Source: Alphaproteobacteria bacterium (GTDB taxonomy: Bacteria > Pseudomonadota > Alphaproteobacteria > JAJTHO01). Taken from it: a stretch of 6,454 nt of DNA. The stretch covers positions 1-6,454 of the forward strand of contig JAJTHO010000106.1 of the NCBI GenBank assembly GCA_021297975.1. Direction: 5' to 3'. The notes beneath the pieces are model-generated. The model made no database searches. It saw nothing but the letters and a program-made list of their open reading frames with translations, and had not been told where the DNA came from. The stretch's first letter is position 1. Every line of letters begins with the position of its first letter. The translations under genes and the position numbers were made by a program. This document shows positions 1 to 6,035 of the stretch, piece after piece.

Positions 1-572
1 CCCTCCGCCACATCCTTACCCGTCAGCGCCTTTGACTTATCGACAATCCCAACCACAAACCCGGCGAGGTCAAAATCTTTATCGGCATAAACGCCCGGCA
101 TTTCCGCTGTCTCGCCGCCAACGAGGGCGCAGCCCGCCTCAATACAGCCCGCCGCAATGCTTTCAATAACAGCTGCGGCCGCATCAATCTGCAATTTGCT
201 GGTTGCGTAGTAATCCAGGAAAAACAATGGGTCTGCCCCATGCACCAAAATATCATTGGCGCACATCGCAACCAGATCAATGCCGATGCCCGCGTATTGC
301 CCAGCCTCAGCGGCGATTTTCACTTTCGTGCCCACGCCATCTGTTGAAGCAATCAGGCACGGCTCTGCGTAATTCTTTAAAATGGGCGCAAGCTCAATAA
401 AGGCGCCAAAGCCGCCCAGCGATGCCCCCGCGCCCGCGCGCGCCGTTGCCTTCGCCAGCGGCTTAATGATATCAACAAGGGCATTGCCCGCATCAATATT
501 AACGCCCGCGCTGCGATAGCTAAGCGGCGCTTGACGGTTGGGCTTTTGAGTGTCAGTGGTGGGGTTGGCCAT
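1..572 (-). CDS. purM: Phosphoribosylformylglycinamidine cyclo-ligase (AIR synthetase), partial at 3' end
   Basis: PurM makes aminoimidazole ribonucleotide from FGAM with ATP in cytosolic de novo purine synthesis. Reading the minus strand from 572 gives 190 uninterrupted codons up to the window edge, so the C-terminal part of a usual protein of about 350 residues is missing. Visible family motifs are [14 protein letters not shown] (17-30), STDGVGTK (76-83), MCANDIL (103-109), [13 protein letters not shown] (111-123) and [11 protein letters not shown] (152-162), which cover the phosphate- and ATP-binding N-terminal domain. ATG at 572-570 is the only ATG before residue 103 and gives a normal short N-terminal extension. 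No convincing Shine-Dalgarno precedes it. The start touches the divergent DUF2066 start with no base between. PurM beside DUF2066, PerM and Hda is a familiar proteobacterial neighbourhood. The identification is secure. Confidence 0.96.
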   Translation of the reverse strand, partial: MANPTTDTQKPNRQAPLSYRSAGVNIDAGNALVDIIKPLAKATARAGAGASLGGFGAFIELAPILKNYAEPCLIASTDGVGTKVKIAAEAGQYAGIGIDLVAMCANDILVHGADPLFFLDYYATSKLQIDAAAAVIESIAAGCIEAGCALVGGETAEMPGVYADKDFDLAGFVVGIVDKSKALTGKDVAE

Positions 573-1334
573 ATGCGTTATTTTCTTACTTTCGCCGTGA
601 CACTACTGGTTTTTGCAACCTTTGCAACAGCCGCGATAGCGGAATCCTACACCGCCGAGGGTGTGCAGGTTACAATTGAAAACCAAAAAGACCCGCGCGG
701 CGCGGCAATTATCGAGGCGCAAAAAAAAGGGTTGCGACTTGTTTTAGAACAGGTTTCTGGGCAAGGCGCGGATGCAAAACTGCCCACCGTCGCTGATGAA
801 AAAATAAACGATTACGTGCTGGCTTTAACGGTTGAGGATGAAAAATTTTTAGGCAACCGCTATATCGGCAGCTTCTCGATTCAGTTTTTACCCGATGCTA
901 TTGATGCCCTCATGCGCAGCAGCGGCGCTGCGGTTAAGATTGCCCAAACCAGCATTACGGCTAGCGCCCCGATAAACGCCATCGGCGATTGGATACTGCT
1001 CCGTCAAAAATTAGAACGCATCGAGGGATTAGAGGCGCCGCAGCTGTTAAACATCAGCCATAACAGTGTGAATGTCAGCATAAGCGGCATTCTACCCCTG
1101 CCCCAACTCATCGCGGCGCTGCGCGGCGCGGGGATTGAGGCAACGCTTGATGAAACCGGCGTTGGCTATATTTTAAGTCCCTTGACCGCCGCAGAGCCAT
1201 CAGCGCCCCCGGCCTCTCCTGCTGCTGCGCCTATAATGGCGCCTGCCACATCCGCGCCCCCTATAATGGCGCCCACTGCCCCGCTTGACGCCCTCGCCGA
1301 TCCCAGCAAGCCCCTGCCGAAAGCCGAACCATGA
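573..1334 (+). CDS. DUF2066 domain protein with signal peptide and Pro/Ala-rich tail
   Basis: This is a 253-residue protein of unknown function, recognised as DUF2066-like from its general sequence character and its place between purM and a PerM/Hda pair. Residues 1-23 form a signal peptide with a hydrophobic core ([14 protein letters not shown]) and an AIA|ES cleavage site, so the mature protein is probably periplasmic or envelope-associated. The folded part spans about residues 24-204. Residues about 205-253 are low-complexity Pro/Ala/Ser with an IMAP motif twice. I prefer ATG 573 to the in-frame ATG at 531, because the upstream one adds 14 residues ahead of the signal peptide and lies inside purM. 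A weak purine-rich GGTGGGG lies about 6 bases upstream. The stop overlaps the next start as ATGA (1331-1334), indicating an operon. The role is unknown. Confidence 0.85.
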   Translation: MRYFLTFAVTLLVFATFATAAIAESYTAEGVQVTIENQKDPRGAAIIEAQKKGLRLVLEQVSGQGADAKLPTVADEKINDYVLALTVEDEKFLGNRYIGSFSIQFLPDAIDALMRSSGAAVKIAQTSITASAPINAIGDWILLRQKLERIEGLEAPQLLNISHNSVNVSISGILPLPQLIAALRGAGIEATLDETGVGYILSPLTAAEPSAPPASPAAAPIMAPATSAPPIMAPTAPLDALADPSKPLPKAEP

Positions 1335-2413
1335 CCGCAACAACGCAGCCCACAACCACGCTGCCGCGCCGCACCGTCTGGTCCTTGCTTGGCATTGTTA
1401 TTGGCTTTTTTCTGCTGGTGTATTTGCTGCGCGCCGTGCTGCTGCCCTTTGCTATCGCAGGCATCATCGCCTATTTGCTGCACCCCACCACAACCCGCCT
1501 GACCGCGCAAGGCATCCCGCGCAGCGGCGCAACGCTTATCGCGCTCCTAGCCAGCTTTCTTGTTATTATCGGTATCGGCCTCTTGTTTGTGCCAATTATC
1601 AGCGCGCAGGTAGTCTCGTTTAAAGCCATGCTCCCCCAATATATAGAGCAGTTCAGCGCCCAGCTTGCACCCTTGCTGCAACACGCGCAAAAATACATCG
1701 ACGGCAAATCGCTGGGTGATTTACCAGAGGTTGCAAAAAATCAAGGCGGCCAGGTTGTCGCCTTTGTGGGAGATATCCTCAAAACCCTGCTCAGCAGTGG
1801 CGGCGCGCTGCTTTCCGTTGTGCCGCTGTTGTTCCTCACCCCCGTGATTGCGTTTTACTGGCTGCGCGATTGGCAAACGATGCTGGATGTTATCGACAGT
1901 TTGTGGCCGCGCTCCTTGCACACAACCATTAGCGGCCTATTGGCGGAGATGAATCAATGCGTTGCCGGCTTTTTGCGCGGGCAGTTATTGGTTGCGCTCG
2001 TGCTGGGTGTTTTTTACGCTGCGGCACTCAGTCTCGCGGGGCTGGAATTTGGCTTTTTGATTGGTATGTTATCGGGGCTTTTAACCTTTGTTCCGTATGT
2101 CGGCACGCTTCTCGGCGGCCTTGCCAGTATTGGGATTGCGTTTGGGCAATTTGGTCTTAGCGAATGGCCGATGGTGGCGCTGATTGCGGGGATTTATGTG
2201 GTTGGCCAGTTTTTAGAGGGTAACGTTTTGGTACCGAAACTGGTGGGCGATCAAGTGGGGCTGCACCCGGTGTGGATATTTTTTGCGCTGCTGACAGCGG
2301 GGGCTTCGTTCGGCTTTCTTGGCGTTTTGCTGGCCGTGCCGATGGCCGCTGCCTTAGGCGTTTTGGTGCGTTTCGGGGTGGAGCGGTATCGCCGCAGCGC
2401 GCTCTATGCGTAG
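1331..2413 (+). CDS. perM: AI-2E family transporter (PerM/UPF0118-like) membrane protein
   Basis: This 360-residue polytopic inner-membrane protein matches the usual family length. Hydrophobic segments fall at about 16-50 (one or two helices), 66-91, 150-177, 211-236, 239-270, 280-297 and 312-348. A polar loop at about 92-145 separates the N-terminal helices from the rest. Recognisable family patterns are FLRGQLLVALVLGVFY (214-229), LTFVPYVGTLLGG (251-263), GQFLEGNVLVPKLVGDQVG (292-310) followed by LHPVW, and FGFLGVLLAVPMAA (327-340). Family members have been linked to AI-2 export and to Na+/H+ antiport, so the substrate cannot be read from sequence. The ATG overlaps the DUF2066 stop by 4 bases and has no clear Shine-Dalgarno, consistent with coupling. 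Its end overlaps hdaA by 8 bases. The symbol perM rests on the conserved neighbourhood; the family is certain, the function is not. Confidence 0.9.
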   Translation: MTATTQPTTTLPRRTVWSLLGIVIGFFLLVYLLRAVLLPFAIAGIIAYLLHPTTTRLTAQGIPRSGATLIALLASFLVIIGIGLLFVPIISAQVVSFKAMLPQYIEQFSAQLAPLLQHAQKYIDGKSLGDLPEVAKNQGGQVVAFVGDILKTLLSSGGALLSVVPLLFLTPVIAFYWLRDWQTMLDVIDSLWPRSLHTTISGLLAEMNQCVAGFLRGQLLVALVLGVFYAAALSLAGLEFGFLIGMLSGLLTFVPYVGTLLGGLASIGIAFGQFGLSEWPMVALIAGIYVVGQFLEGNVLVPKLVGDQVGLHPVWIFFALLTAGASFGFLGVLLAVPMAAALGVLVRFGVERYRRSALYA

Positions 2414-3074
2414 CGCGTTTCAATTTTCCCTGCCGCTGCCGCCCCTGCCGGTGAGCTATGCGCCCGATGATTTTTTGATTGGCGCGGCGCATGTTGAGGC
2501 GGTGCAACTGGCGGAATCCTTGGATGTACTGCCGGGTGCGGGGCTGTTTGTTGTGGGCACGGCAGGCAGCGGCAAAAGCCATTTTCTCCGCTGGCTCAGC
2601 GGGCGACACAGCGTGCCGGTGTTAAACGCATCAAGCCTAGAGAGCCTTGCGGACGAGTCAATTCCGCCCCTCCTCCTTGTTGATGACACCGCCGCTGAAA
2701 CCACAGGCACCGCGCTGTTTCACACGCTGAACCGCGCGGCGGCGGCGCGGGCAAAAGTTGTGCTGACCTCGCGTATGCCCCTCAGCGGCTGGACAGCCGC
2801 CCTGCCGGATTTGGTGTCTAGGCTCAAGGCACTAACCACCGTGATGCTCGGTGCGCCCGATGATGCAACGCTGGCGGCGCTGTATGTAAAAGGCTTTTCC
2901 GAACGGCAAATGGCCATCACCCCGCGCTTTATCCATTATCTCTGCCGTCATGGTGAGCGCAGCTTTTCAGCCGCGCAGCGCCTTGTGACCGCCCTTGATG
3001 ATTACGCCTACCGCGAACAAAAGCCGCTGACTGTTCCGCTTGCGCGGCAATTTTTTCGGGAAACGGCGCTTTAA
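2406..3074 (+). CDS. hdaA: HdaA/Hda-type DnaA homolog, regulatory inactivator of DnaA
   Basis: This short AAA+ protein (222 residues) resembles DnaA domain III without the DNA-binding domain IV. Hda with the DNA-loaded sliding clamp stimulates ATP hydrolysis by DnaA and so prevents re-initiation. Visible elements are a clamp-binding-like N-terminal motif QFSLPL (6-11), Walker A GTAGSGKS (51-58), Walker B LLLVDD (89-94), a sensor I region VVLTSR (118-123), box VII LPDLVSRL with the presumed arginine finger R139, and a sensor II region around GERSFSAAQRLVTALDD (183-199) with R185. The ATG at 2406 overlaps the perM-like stop by 8 bases. No strong ribosome binding site is visible, so coupling is likely. 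The start is supported because it preserves the N-terminal clamp motif. Hda beside purM and PerM is a recurrent arrangement. Confidence 0.92.
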   Translation: MRSAFQFSLPLPPLPVSYAPDDFLIGAAHVEAVQLAESLDVLPGAGLFVVGTAGSGKSHFLRWLSGRHSVPVLNASSLESLADESIPPLLLVDDTAAETTGTALFHTLNRAAAARAKVVLTSRMPLSGWTAALPDLVSRLKALTTVMLGAPDDATLAALYVKGFSERQMAITPRFIHYLCRHGERSFSAAQRLVTALDDYAYREQKPLTVPLARQFFRETAL

Positions 3075-3077
3075 CCC

Positions 3078-4196
3078 ATGACACAACTTATCACAGACAC
3101 CGCCGCGCTGCGCGCAGCCCTTGCCCCTTTAGCGGACGTGCCGCTGCTGGCGCTGGACACCGAATTTTACCGCACGACAACGTATAACGCGGAACTGTGC
3201 CTGGTTCAGCTGGCCGTGGGTACAGCCGATAGTGATTGCTTTTTGATAGATACCCGCAGCCCGGATTTGGATGCACAGGTCTTGTGGGATTTTCTGCGCC
3301 GCTCAAAAGCGGTGAAACTCTGGCATTCGCCGCGTCAGGATTTAGAGATTCTCCATCAACACGCTGGCTTTATCCCAGAGCCGCTGGCGGATACGCAAGT
3401 CATGGCGGCGCTGTGCGGCCAGCGCAGCGGCATTGGCTATGATAAACTCATCAGCGCGCTGCTGGGGATTAATCTCGATAAAGGCTCACAGTTCAGCGAT
3501 TGGCGCGTTCGCCCGCTGAGCGCGAAACAGCTCAGCTATGCCGCCGATGATGTGCGCTATTTATGGCAGGTGTATAGCCTGCTGCGGGCAGAGTTAGAGC
3601 GGCTCGGACGGCTTACATGGCTTGAAGAAGACATGACCGCGCTGCTTGATCCCGCGCAATACCAAACTCAGCCGGAAACGGCGTGGCAGCGCCTCAATGT
3701 CGGTAAATTTCCCGCGCACGCGCAGCACCGCATTAAGGCGCTGGCCTCCTGGCGCGAAGCGCTGGCGCAGCAGCGCAACGTGCCGCGCGGCCATATCCTG
3801 AAAGACGATAAACTGATTGACATTGCTGAGCGCCCGGCAAAAAACAGCGAACGGCTTGAATCCCTCATTGGTATGCCGGTTCCGGCAACACTATGGGAAG
3901 CGTACAGCGCCGCTGCTGCGCAAAAAACCCCGCTGCTCAGCCTGCCGCCACAGCTTTCCAAAAAAGAACAGCGGCTGCTGGATTTCTGGAAACTGCTTTT
4001 GGGTTTGAAAGCCGATGCCGCGCAGCTGGATAGCGCACTGCTCTGCACCAGCGCGCAGCTCGAAACCTTTGTCCGGCGGGGTACGTGGGAACATCTGAAT
4101 AGCCGCTGGCGTCAAAAGCTGCTGAGCGAAATGCTCAATACCCGCGGCGAGCAGCAAGTGGTGTGGGATACCGCCGCAGGGCTGCGCTGCGCGTAA
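3078..4196 (+). CDS. rnd: Ribonuclease D (DEDDy 3'-5' exoribonuclease with HRDC domain)
   Basis: RNase D trims 3' ends of tRNA precursors and other structured RNAs in a metal-dependent reaction. The 372-residue protein has the normal family length and order. Exo I is LLALDTEFYR with D27 and E29, exo II is LWHSPRQDLEIL with D88, and exo III is SYAADDVRYL with Y154 and D158, completing the DEDDy set. An HRDC domain follows at about 215-285 (ALASWREALAQQRNVPRG, ILKDDKLIDIA), with a C-terminal helical region to the end. The ATG is 3 bases after the hdaA stop (TTAACCCATG) and has no good Shine-Dalgarno, so reinitiation from hdaA is plausible. It is the last gene of the plus-strand run. Downstream lies a palindromic repeat and then convergent argC. 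All catalytic residues are present. Confidence 0.96.
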   Translation: MTQLITDTAALRAALAPLADVPLLALDTEFYRTTTYNAELCLVQLAVGTADSDCFLIDTRSPDLDAQVLWDFLRRSKAVKLWHSPRQDLEILHQHAGFIPEPLADTQVMAALCGQRSGIGYDKLISALLGINLDKGSQFSDWRVRPLSAKQLSYAADDVRYLWQVYSLLRAELERLGRLTWLEEDMTALLDPAQYQTQPETAWQRLNVGKFPAHAQHRIKALASWREALAQQRNVPRGHILKDDKLIDIAERPAKNSERLESLIGMPVPATLWEAYSAAAAQKTPLLSLPPQLSKKEQRLLDFWKLLLGLKADAAQLDSALLCTSAQLETFVRRGTWEHLNSRWRQKLLSEMLNTRGEQQVVWDTAAGLRCA

Positions 4197-4208
4197 ACAA
4201 ACGGATGC

Positions 4209-4322
4209 GTCATCCTGAGCGGCGCAAAACCAGAGGTTTTGCAGAGTCGAAGGATCTCCCTTAGAATACGAGGAGATTCCTCGACAGCACAAAACCCAAG
4301 GGTTTTGCTGGCTCGGAATGAC
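4209..4322. repeat. Palindromic cloverleaf-forming interspersed repeat between rnd and argC
   Basis: The 114-bp element fills most of the 162-bp convergent spacer. The outer arms GTCATCCTGAGC (4209-4220) and GCTCGGAATGAC (4311-4322) pair with 10 Watson-Crick pairs, one wobble and one mismatch. An apical stem joins 4246-4259 to 4272-4285, with 12 Watson-Crick pairs, one wobble and one mismatch around a 12-base loop. Between them are two small hairpins with identical 7-bp stems CAAAACC/GGTTTTG: 4225-4241 and 4290-4307. The outer and apical sequences resemble the gtcat-cctgagc / cgaaggatctc type of dispersed palindrome that I recall from many bacterial genomes; this is memory, not a search. I see no reading frame in it. 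It may be a MITE/REP-like element, a bidirectional RNA 3'-end structure, or both. Confidence 0.75.
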
Positions 4323-4358
4323 ACCTTTCAACAAAAAATGCGTCGCTCTGCTATGGCC

Positions 4359-5399
4359 TCACGGAAACATCGCAACGCGCGGCAAACCCGTTGTTTCCAA
4401 GATACCAAAACAGGCGTTGAAATTCTGCACCGCTTGGCCGCTGGCGCCCTTTATCAGGTTGTCCAGCGCACTGCAGATAATTGCCGTGTTTGGTGTGCGC
4501 CCCGGATGCACCGAAAGATGGCAGTTGTTGCTGCCCCGAACAAAGCGCGTGCTGGCGGTAACGCCTTCGGGCAAGACCTGCACAAACGGCTCACGCTCAT
4601 AGCGCCGCTGTAACGCCTCGCGCAGCCCCGTAACCGTCATTCCCGCTGGCATACTTATATATATAGTCTCTAAGATGCCGCGATTAATCGGCAACAGATG
4701 CGGCGTAAACGTCACGGTCACCGCCCCGCCCGCGCTGTCGCTCAGTCCCTGCTCTATTTCCGGCTGGTGCCGATGCCCGCCAAGGCCATAGGCTGCAAAG
4801 CCTTCCTGCACTTCCGCCGCCAGCACGTTTTCCTTCAGCGTCCGCCCCGCGCCGCTCACCCCGGATTTGGCATCAATAATAATGCCATCCGGGAATATTA
4901 GCCCGGCCTCCAGCAATGGCCGCAAGGCCAGCTGCGCCGCCGTGGGATAACAGCCCGGATTCGCAATCAGCGTCGCCGCACGCAAGGAGGCGCGCGCAAA
5001 TTCCGTGAGGCCATAAATCGCCTTAGGCTGCAAATCGGGCGCTTGGTGCGTGCCGTACCACTGCTCATACGTTGCAATATCGCGCAGGCGAAAATCCGCT
5101 GAGAGATCGATTTTAATAAGATCCGCAGGCATCGTCTTCACCACCGCCTGTGTTGCGGCATGGGGCAAACAGCAGAACACGGCATCAAATTTGTTGAAAT
5201 CGAGTTCGTCGATTTTCTGCATCCGCGGCAGTTTCAAGCCCGCCACACTGGGGAAAAGCTCCGCCAGCTCCTTGCCCGCGTGCCGGTCAGCCGACAGCCC
5301 AACTAGGCGCACCCGTTCATGCCCCGCCAGCAAGCGAACGAGTTCTATGCCGGTATATCCACTGGCGCCGAGCACGCCGATACTAATCATATGAGCCAT
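4359..5399 (-). CDS. argC: N-acetyl-gamma-glutamyl-phosphate reductase
   Basis: ArgC reduces N-acetylglutamyl-phosphate to the semialdehyde with NADPH, the third step of arginine synthesis, in the cytosol. The 346-residue protein matches the usual length. The N-terminal Rossmann motif is VLGASGYTGIELVRLL (9-24, glycine-rich loop 11-17). FCCLPHA (75-81) follows. The catalytic cysteine is C150 in ANPGCYPT, and the catalytic histidine is probably H211 in GGHRHQPEIEQ. SGVSGAGR (179-186) and the C-terminal RGSNNCHLSVHPG (288-300) also fit the family. The start at 5399-5397 has an in-frame TAA two codons upstream, so no longer ATG start exists in that frame; M4 is an alternative. There is no Shine-Dalgarno for either, and a TATAGC hexamer ends 6 bases before the first ATG. 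The gene is convergent with rnd and divergent from HU, so it is probably monocistronic. Confidence 0.96.
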   Translation of the reverse strand: MAHMISIGVLGASGYTGIELVRLLAGHERVRLVGLSADRHAGKELAELFPSVAGLKLPRMQKIDELDFNKFDAVFCCLPHAATQAVVKTMPADLIKIDLSADFRLRDIATYEQWYGTHQAPDLQPKAIYGLTEFARASLRAATLIANPGCYPTAAQLALRPLLEAGLIFPDGIIIDAKSGVSGAGRTLKENVLAAEVQEGFAAYGLGGHRHQPEIEQGLSDSAGGAVTVTFTPHLLPINRGILETIYISMPAGMTVTGLREALQRRYEREPFVQVLPEGVTASTRFVRGSNNCHLSVHPGRTPNTAIICSALDNLIKGASGQAVQNFNACFGILETTGLPRVAMFP

Positions 5400-5405
5400 T
5401 TTTTA

Positions 5406-5434
5406 GCTATAGCGGCGCACTGCTCCCGCTGCAA
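5406..5434 (-). promoter_or_regulatory. Candidate argC promoter placing +1 at the start codon
   Basis: On the minus strand a TTGCAG hexamer (plus 5434-5429) and a TATAGC hexamer (plus 5411-5406) are separated by 17 bases. This is a sigma70-like layout, with 3 of 6 and 4 of 6 consensus matches. Six bases separate the -10 from the argC ATG, so transcription would start at or next to the A of ATG and give a leaderless mRNA. This agrees with the absence of a Shine-Dalgarno. The match is modest and could be chance. Confidence 0.35.
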
Positions 5435-5511
5435 GGGGCTGCTGGTGGGCATTCTGGTGTTGCCAACTTTCATCACAAGGCAAAAAAACCAGCTTTACTG
5501 CGCTTTTCCAA

Positions 5512-5539
5512 TTGACGAATGCGCAACAGTCCTTAAAGG
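5512..5539 (+). promoter_or_regulatory. Weak candidate HU promoter
   Basis: TTGACG (5512-5517) is a 5-of-6 match to the -35 consensus. The best-placed -10 after a 16-base spacer is TAAAGG (5534-5539), only 3 of 6. The strong -35 and the need for an HU promoter in the 211-bp spacer are the only support. If it is used, the HU leader would be about 65 bases long and would contain the stem-loop at 5549-5589. Confidence 0.25.
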
Positions 5540-5548
5540 ATGGCTTAA

Positions 5549-5589
5549 ATCAAGGCTTTCGGGGGAATCCCCTCCCGCTATCCCTTGAT
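5549..5589 (+). promoter_or_regulatory. Stem-loop in the presumed HU 5' leader
   Basis: ATCAAGG (5549-5555) pairs exactly with CCTTGAT (5583-5589), and inside it GGGG (5561-5564) pairs with CCCC (5569-5572) over a four-base GAAT loop. The structure ends 7 bases before the HU Shine-Dalgarno. It has no following U-run, so it is not an intrinsic terminator. It could stabilise the mRNA, bind a regulator or influence ribosome access; which of these is inference. Confidence 0.45.
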
Positions 5590-5596
5590 ATTCAAC

Positions 5597-5605
5597 GGAG
5601 AGAGG
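5597..5605 (+). promoter_or_regulatory. Strong Shine-Dalgarno of HU, fixes the start
   Basis: GGAGAGAGG ends 5 bases before ATG 5611. It settles the HU start at 5611 instead of the longer in-frame ATG at 5512, whose extra 33 residues do not belong to the HU fold. It is the only strong ribosome binding site in the window. Confidence 0.85.
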
Positions 5606-5610
5606 TTCTC

Positions 5611-5889
5611 ATGAACAAGAACGAACTGATTTCGGCCATCTCTGACCAATCCGGTCTCAGCAAAGCCGATTCAACCCGTGCGCTCGATGCGACACTGGAA
5701 GTAATCAGCAAAACCCTGAAAAAAGGCGGCGATGTCCGTCTTGTTGGTTTTGGCACCTTCCTGACCACCAAGCGCGCCGCAACCGAAGGCCGCAACCCAC
5801 GCACCGGCCAAAAAATCAAAATCGCCGCTTCGGTGCAGCCAAAATTCCGCCCCGGCAAAGGCCTGAAAGACACCGTCAACAAGAAGTAA
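5611..5889 (+). CDS. hup: HU-family DNA-binding protein
   Basis: HU is a small dimeric histone-like protein that bends DNA and shapes the nucleoid. The 92-residue product has the normal length and begins MNKNELISAISDQSGLSKAD, the typical helical N-terminus. VGFGTF (45-50) is the conserved turn at the start of the beta-saddle. RNPRTGQKIKI (61-71) is the DNA-embracing arm, with the intercalating proline P63. The C-terminus PKFRPGKGLKDTVNKK fits the closing strand and helix. The start follows a strong GGAGAGAGG site. The gene is monocistronic by appearance: its leader contains a stem-loop, and a perfect intrinsic terminator lies 25 bases after the stop. It is divergent from argC. Whether it is HU-alpha or HU-beta type, or the only HU gene in the genome, cannot be told here. 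Confidence 0.97.
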   Translation: MNKNELISAISDQSGLSKADSTRALDATLEVISKTLKKGGDVRLVGFGTFLTTKRAATEGRNPRTGQKIKIAASVQPKFRPGKGLKDTVNKK

Positions 5890-5914
5890 TTCTGATTGGT
5901 TGTTTTTTGCTAAG

Positions 5915-5945
5915 CGGCTTCCGTTTATTCGGAAGCCGTTTTTTT
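5915..5945 (+). terminator. Intrinsic terminator of HU
   Basis: A perfect 9-bp stem, CGGCTTCCG (5915-5923) with CGGAAGCCG (5930-5938), closes a TTTATT loop and is followed at once by seven T (5939-5945). This is a classical rho-independent terminator on the plus strand, 25 bases after the HU stop. Confidence 0.93.
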
Positions 5946-5953
5946 CTTGAATA
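5946..5953. repeat. Left copy of 8-bp direct repeat CTTGAATA (putative target duplication)
   Basis: CTTGAATA occurs here and again at 6028-6035, exactly abutting the two ends of the 74-bp inverted repeat. It begins directly after the T-run of the HU terminator. The exact match at both borders suggests a target-site duplication. Confidence 0.6.
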
Positions 5954-6027
5954 GGGCTGGGGGGTAAGGCATTAGGCATGGGCGCTACTGTTTTTTCTCT
6001 TCATGCCTAATCCCTTACCCCTAGCCC
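5954..6027. mobile_element. 74-bp MITE-like inverted-repeat element
   Basis: The left arm (5954-5980) begins GGGCT and ends ATTAGGCATG; the right arm (6002-6027) begins CATGCCTAAT and ends AGCCC. The arms are inverted copies of each other except for two substitutions and one extra G in the left arm (six G at 5959-5964 against AGGGG). A 21-base loop (5981-6001) containing six T separates them. The element is flanked exactly by CTTGAATA on both sides. It is far too small to code for a transposase, so it would be non-autonomous. It lies between the HU terminator and the COQ10-like start codon, and would form a long hairpin if transcribed. The family is not recognised. Confidence 0.65.
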
Positions 6028-6035
6028 CTTGAATA
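6028..6035. repeat. Right copy of CTTGAATA direct repeat, ends on the A of an ATG
   Basis: This is identical to 5946-5953. Its last base is the first base of the ATG that opens the COQ10-like gene, so the inserted element sits immediately against that start codon. Confidence 0.6.

Noticed and set aside
531..572. Upstream ATG giving a 14-residue longer DUF2066 protein
   Set aside because: It lies inside divergent purM, places polar and glycine-rich residues ahead of a clean signal peptide, and has no ribosome site.
610..629. Tandem TTTGCAACC/TTTGCAACA in the DUF2066 signal-peptide region as an operator for purM
   Set aside because: It encodes a simple FATFAT repeat within the hydrophobic core. 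No known PurR-type site is evident, and coding explains it.
4205..4344. ATGCGTC direct repeat (4205-4211 and 4338-4344) as a target duplication for the cloverleaf repeat
   Set aside because: The left copy overlaps the outer stem while the right copy lies 15 bases beyond it, so the copies do not border the element; probably chance.
4239..4613. Plus-strand frames over the argC 3' end
   Set aside because: They are antisense to a complete, motif-rich argC and start inside the palindromic repeat; no family resemblance.
5319..5588. 89-codon plus-strand frame across the argC start and the HU leader, with a CxxC pair
   Set aside because: The first part is antisense to argC, the rest lies in a spacer with promoter and leader features, no ribosome site precedes it and no family is recognised.
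5512..5610. Longer HU start adding 33 residues
   Set aside because: The strong Shine-Dalgarno at 5597-5605 and the canonical HU N-terminus fix the start at 5611; the extension contains the leader hairpin.
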